Position numbers and translations under genes: made by a program | Source: Gnetum montanum | Taxonomy: Eukaryota > Streptophyta > Gnetopsida > Gnetales > Gnetaceae | Direction: 5' to 3' | Length of the DNA stretch: 64,000 nucleotides | NCBI GenBank assembly: GCA_015680685.1 | Contig: MNCI01018013.1 | Location: 122,968 to 186,967, forward strand | Shown here: piece by piece, positions 60,640 to 64,000 of the stretch | Numbering within the stretch: position 1 is the stretch's first letter | Layout of the letters: each line of letters begins with the position of its first letter | The notes under the pieces: generated by a model | Told to the model about the DNA's origin: nothing | Database searches by the model: none | Seen by the model: only the letters and a program-made list of their open reading frames with translations

Positions 60640-60780
60640 AAATTTTAATTTCATATTAATCTAGTGGTTAGAAGTTTAAAAGTTCATATTTAATGTTTAT
60701 TCAAAGTTCCAAATGTAATAACCATTTTCCATGCAAAATATGCAATGGGGTTTATCTCACATTGTCCATACAGGAGTGAT
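60640..60780 (+). mobile_element. Second tRNA-derived SINE-like piece, opposite orientation
   Basis: The plus strand reads ttaatctagtggttagaa (A-box-like, about 60657-60674) and tattcaaagttcc (B-box-like, about 60698-60710). It is weaker than its neighbour. Confidence 0.35.
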
Positions 60781-60789
60781 GCTTCCTCA

Positions 60790-61125
60790 AATATTTGATA
60801 AAGTTAAAATTCCATAATTTTGTTTTTATGTGATTGAAGAATTAAAAATAAGGGGTTTCAACTATATATGTGCTCGATTTTTTCTCTATGTGCTTTAACC
60901 TTTCTTGAGTACATTAAAATTAAAATTAAGGGTGTTTTATGTTCATATTAATTTCTAACCTCAACTTAATAGTTTTAGATTTTCATGTTTCTCATATTGC
61001 ATGTTAAGCTTAAAAAGAAAACAAGAAAACAAGAAAGAATTTGATTTTTTTGTTGGCTTTTTAAAAATCTAAAATATTTCAAGCATCTCATAGATTTATG
61101 TTTATTCAACTTACTTGATCATCAT
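60790..61125. other. No gene seen
   Basis: AT-rich sequence up to the LTR at 61126. It includes an acaagaaaacaagaaa run near 61020. Confidence 0.5.
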
Positions 61126-62165
61126 TGATGAGACGCGACCTGCATGTGCCGCGATATCGTGTCTTCCCTTGCGATATCGCGTACGCAATATCGCGGTCCG
61201 CTGCCATATCTATAAATAAGAGGCGGCACTCCCTTCATTTCCCAATCCTGGCTAGAAGTAGCGAAGCTCTGGCAGATTGATCACTCCAGAGTTAGAATTT
61301 TTCCCATGTGCCCGTAGTAGGAGTCCTAGAGTGAACGGCTCTTTATTCGAGCAGCTTGTAACCTGAACCCAAGTTGTGTACGGCAATAAAGACGAACTTG
61401 ATTGGATAAACCTTGCAGCACGTGGTTTCATTTATTGCTTTCATTTACTGCTTTCCTAGTGCGTTCAAGTACGACTTGATTACGAGCGTCTACGGACGTG
61501 TACGGCTAGTCAAGGAATCGGCTGCTTGACGCAATGCATGAGTACGACTCAATTACGAGCATTGGCTGCTTGGTAACCCAGTAGCGTATTCCAGGATTCT
61601 GCGCTTGGTAATTCCAGGGTCTAATGTGTACGGCTAGTTGAGGAATCGGCTGCTCATTGCTAGGCTAGATCGTGTGATAAGTACGACTTAGTTACGAGCA
61701 CCCACGGGTGTGTACGGCTGGCTAAGGAATCGGCTGCTTATCACACGTAGGCTAAATAGGTGCCTCAGTACGACCACTTCGAGCACTTGCGTTACGTGTG
61801 GCGATCCCAGTAACGATTAGCGTTTGGTAAGCTGCAGTTGCATAGTTCAGGGTGTGTCCGGTAAGTGGGAACGGATGCTGACGCTAGTTAATTTAGACTT
61901 AGATCTTAGTTAGAGTTAGTTTAGTTTTCTCAACCCTTTCTCCTGGTAGCATAGAAGATAAGCCGAAAATACCAAAAAAATCACATACCTCAGACTTGCT
62001 TAACCATACACCGTGACACATACAAGCAAGCCTGGGAAGACAACGAACGATTAACCCCAAGTGTTTCTTGTGGCGTTAAGGCATTTAGTCTGCGGAGTTC
62101 GACCGGATCGCGCGTGTACGCTCGTATTCGTATGGTGGAGTGTAGGGGTACCTCGCCACTCATCA
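61126..62165 (+). repeat. 5' LTR of element N
   Basis: It starts TGATGAG and ends CTCATCA, perfect inverted ends. TATAAATA lies at 61211-61218 and aataaa at 61385-61390. U5 carries modular repeats: agtacgact at 61468, 61541, 61680 and 61767, and gtgtacggct...aatcggctgct at 61498, 61626 and 61710. Confidence 0.9.
61211..61218 (+). promoter_or_regulatory. TATA box of element N LTR
   Basis: TATAAATA lies 85 bases inside the LTR. The sister LTRs have the same octamer at 16100 and 57154. Transcription would start about 30 bases downstream. Confidence 0.75.
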
Positions 62166-62166
62166 T

Positions 62167-62184
62167 TGGCGCCGTTGCCGGGGA
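62167..62184 (+). other. Primer binding site, tRNA-Asp type
   Basis: It reads tggcgccgttgccgggga, one base after the LTR. This is the primer site known from Athila-type gypsy elements. Confidence 0.9.
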
Positions 62185-62311
62185 CTAAGTGTTTTTTCGC
62201 CAATTTAACATAAGGGATATCACTCACATCGTTGTGAGCTTAAAACGAACCTTAGGGTTAATCAGTTAATCAAGAACAATAAATAACGGTGAAATTAGCA
62301 CACCAATAGAA

Positions 62312-64000
62312 ATGGCTTCTTCTCACGAAATCAACTCACCTAAGGACAATACAGGAGAAAGTCAGCATCATACGCATAACCGAGATCAACCATGTCCTCA
62401 ACAATCTAAGGTCACATATACTCATCCCGATGAGTATGTGCCGGATTTTACCTTTGTTTTCCATCAAGATGAGCAACTGCGGTGGAGAGACATGCAAGGT
62501 AACATCGTGTTACCCCCAGATCGCTCTGCTTCCAACATGCTTTTCCGTGCCTTGGTACGGTATGGCATGCAAGAGCTGATTACTGAATACGTTGCGGATG
62601 ATTACACTCTGAGGGATTATCAACCCACAAAAGCCCAACGTATTCGGGATGCAAGGCAGGAGAGCCAACATTCACTACTGAAGGGCAAGGTTTCCCACGT
62701 CATTAGTGAAATAGGAGACGAGGAACCCCTCACAACGGGTTTCTTAGAAAATGATGTTCCTCCTCCTCACTCTGGTGAAGAGGTTAGGCATCAGGGCCTT
62801 AGATCAACGATACACATTCCAGGCTCTGATCCCCGTGAGCACAAGCTGTTCACGGCAGGAACAATCACTCACACTAATGACAGACATGCAGATCGTGACA
62901 ACGATCGGGGCCGAAGCAGCCGAAGAGAAGGCAAGAAACATCACCATGGTGATGGATCCCCTTCTTCTTCCCCTTCATCACATCATTCACCCTCTCCTTC
63001 CACATCTGGGCGCAGCCACCATGAGCATAACGCGGAAAGTAAAGGTAGAAGAGATGAAATGCCTCGACAAGAAGGTCGAGAGGAGTTAGGACAAGGGCAA
63101 GGACGTAGGGAGAATAGGGAACCACAACGTAGACATCACAGACGTCATGAAAGAGATGATCATGACGAACCCCTATTCGCAACCCGAAGTATGCTTGACA
63201 TTAGAGAGGCAGTTAGGATTCCCACAAGGCATTTGAAAGACAGTAGGATCAAGCGTTTGGATATAAATAATATCCCACGTTTTGAAGGGGGATACAACGC
63301 TGATCCTCAACATCATTTACAGGCATTCCACGACGCCTGTGCCTTGCAGAACATAGACAATGAGTGGCAGAAACTCAAGTTGTTCCCAAGGACACTCACT
63401 AAAGAAGCGGAAAGCTGGTACCGGTCCTTAGAACCGGAAACCATCAGGAGGTGGAGTACGATGCTCGAATTGTTCAACAACAAATATCAAACGTACTCCA
63501 GAGTGTCTAACTTGCGTAAGCAGATCCAAGGCTGGAAACAAGGAGCTCATGAATCCTTGGATGCTGCCATGGCCCGTTACTACACATTGCTACATCGTTG
63601 CCCGGGCCATGGGTACGCTAAGCGGGATCAACTTCGCCACCTCGTGGATGGGCTACGAAATGAAACGAGAAGAACTCTTGGGACTTACGCCCAAGGGAGA
63701 CTCTCCCAACTAAGAGCCCATGAAGTTGAAGTATTGTTGGAACAAGTAGCGCAAGAAGAGGGTGAGCTACGGAAAAGAGAAAGTGCGGAGGAATACAACC
63801 GTGATCCCTCCCTTCGTAAGAAGGGAGTGAAATTCTGTGATGAGGAGGATGAGTCACCACTCGAAGAGTTGGTGAACAGGAAAACTGTGCCGATCCAAAA
63901 GTTAACAACGGAGGTATCGGCTAAGGTAGACCAAATGTGGGATTCCTTAGACTCACGAATAGAAACAGTCCTGAAAATTGTAGAGGAGTCTAAGGATGAG
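62312..64000 (+). CDS. gag: Athila-like gag, open, runs off the window
   Basis: Starting at the first ATG after an in-frame TAA (62267-62269), 563 codons are open to the edge. This is by far the longest reading frame here. Residues about 190-280 are His/Arg/Ser/Asp-rich. The gag core spans about 290-450, with NNIPRFEGGYNADPQHHLQ, LKLFPRTLTKEAESWYRSL, YQTYSRVSNLRKQIQGW, a CPGHG motif and HLVDGL. A Glu-rich, coiled-coil-prone part follows. No zinc knuckle is reached. Gag packages element RNA in cytoplasmic particles. Whether it continues into pol cannot be seen. Confidence 0.9.
   Translation, partial: MASSHEINSPKDNTGESQHHTHNRDQPCPQQSKVTYTHPDEYVPDFTFVFHQDEQLRWRDMQGNIVLPPDRSASNMLFRALVRYGMQELITEYVADDYTLRDYQPTKAQRIRDARQESQHSLLKGKVSHVISEIGDEEPLTTGFLENDVPPPHSGEEVRHQGLRSTIHIPGSDPREHKLFTAGTITHTNDRHADRDNDRGRSSRREGKKHHHGDGSPSSSPSSHHSPSPSTSGRSHHEHNAESKGRRDEMPRQEGREELGQGQGRRENREPQRRHHRRHERDDHDEPLFATRSMLDIREAVRIPTRHLKDSRIKRLDINNIPRFEGGYNADPQHHLQAFHDACALQNIDNEWQKLKLFPRTLTKEAESWYRSLEPETIRRWSTMLELFNNKYQTYSRVSNLRKQIQGWKQGAHESLDAAMARYYTLLHRCPGHGYAKRDQLRHLVDGLRNETRRTLGTYAQGRLSQLRAHEVEVLLEQVAQEEGELRKRESAEEYNRDPSLRKKGVKFCDEEDESPLEELVNRKTVPIQKLTTEVSAKVDQMWDSLDSRIETVLKIVEESKDE

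Larger units (their letters stand above)
61126..64000 (+). mobile_element. Young Athila-like gypsy element N, continues past the window
   Basis: LTR 61126-62165, primer site 62167-62184, a leader of about 127 bases and an open gag to the edge. CpG dinucleotides are abundant, unlike the related decayed copies at 11.4 and 57 kb. This fits recent insertion before methylation-driven decay. Pol and the 3' LTR would lie to the right. Confidence 0.85.

Noticed and set aside
62751-63182. Two open frames (plus 62751-63089, minus 62874-63182)
   Set aside because: Both are shadows of the long open gag frame that runs from 62312 to the edge.
63618-63908. 96-codon minus-strand frame
   Set aside because: Antisense shadow of the open gag.

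Overview
The window looks like nuclear DNA of a large-genome seed plant, and a gymnosperm is my best guess (inference only). It is AT-rich and packed with nested, mostly very old LTR retrotransposons (Ty1/copia, and Ty3/gypsy of Tat-, Athila- and chromovirus-like types). It also holds two LINE remnants, two tRNA-derived SINE-like pieces and one endogenous pararetrovirus fragment. I see no convincing host gene, rRNA, functional tRNA or CRISPR array. Nearly every coding region is broken by stops and frameshifts. The exception is the right edge, where a young element carries an intact gag reading frame of at least 563 codons.

Layout, left to right. 1-5680 (-) is an endogenous caulimovirid fragment: N-terminal region, movement protein, coat protein with zinc knuckle, protease and reverse transcriptase. 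It abuts the integrase of a copia element (5690-9040, -) whose 5' LTR is 8099-9040. 9041-11420 holds an unassigned, heavily decayed coding region. 11424-16856 is an Athila-like element with gag but no pol, and one gag stretch is duplicated around a single N. 16857-19060 is gypsy pol (RT, RNase H, integrase). 19061-24729 is mostly featureless.

The centre is one large nest. A copia element spans 24735-52236, with a 5-bp target duplication cttta on both sides. It is split in its integrase by a 21.7-kb insertion (28268-49950, target duplication gtaag/gcaag). The insertion is bounded by Tat-like LTRs. Inside it lie a Tat-lineage pol with a second RNase H (32.4-35.9 kb), preceded by a remarkable array of palindromic modules (29.3-31.7 kb). 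Next come two gag-only copia elements (38.5-42.3 kb and 42369-47936); the second is complete, with an exact atagt target duplication.

The right part holds a chromovirus-like gypsy fragment (about 52.3-55.6 kb), a LINE (55.7-58.4 kb) interrupted by a solo Athila-type LTR (57043-57915), and a CpG-rich island with degenerate ~52-bp repeats (58.4-59.5 kb). A second LINE 3' end, two SINE-like pieces and the young Athila-like element (LTR 61126-62165, tRNA-Asp-type primer binding site, open gag to the window end) follow.

The copia elements at 5.7-9.0, 38.5-42.3 and 42.4-47.9 kb are one family: one member carried pol, while the complete gag-only copy has none. The Athila-like LTRs at 11.4, 15.9, 57.0 and 61.1 kb form a second family seen at several ages.
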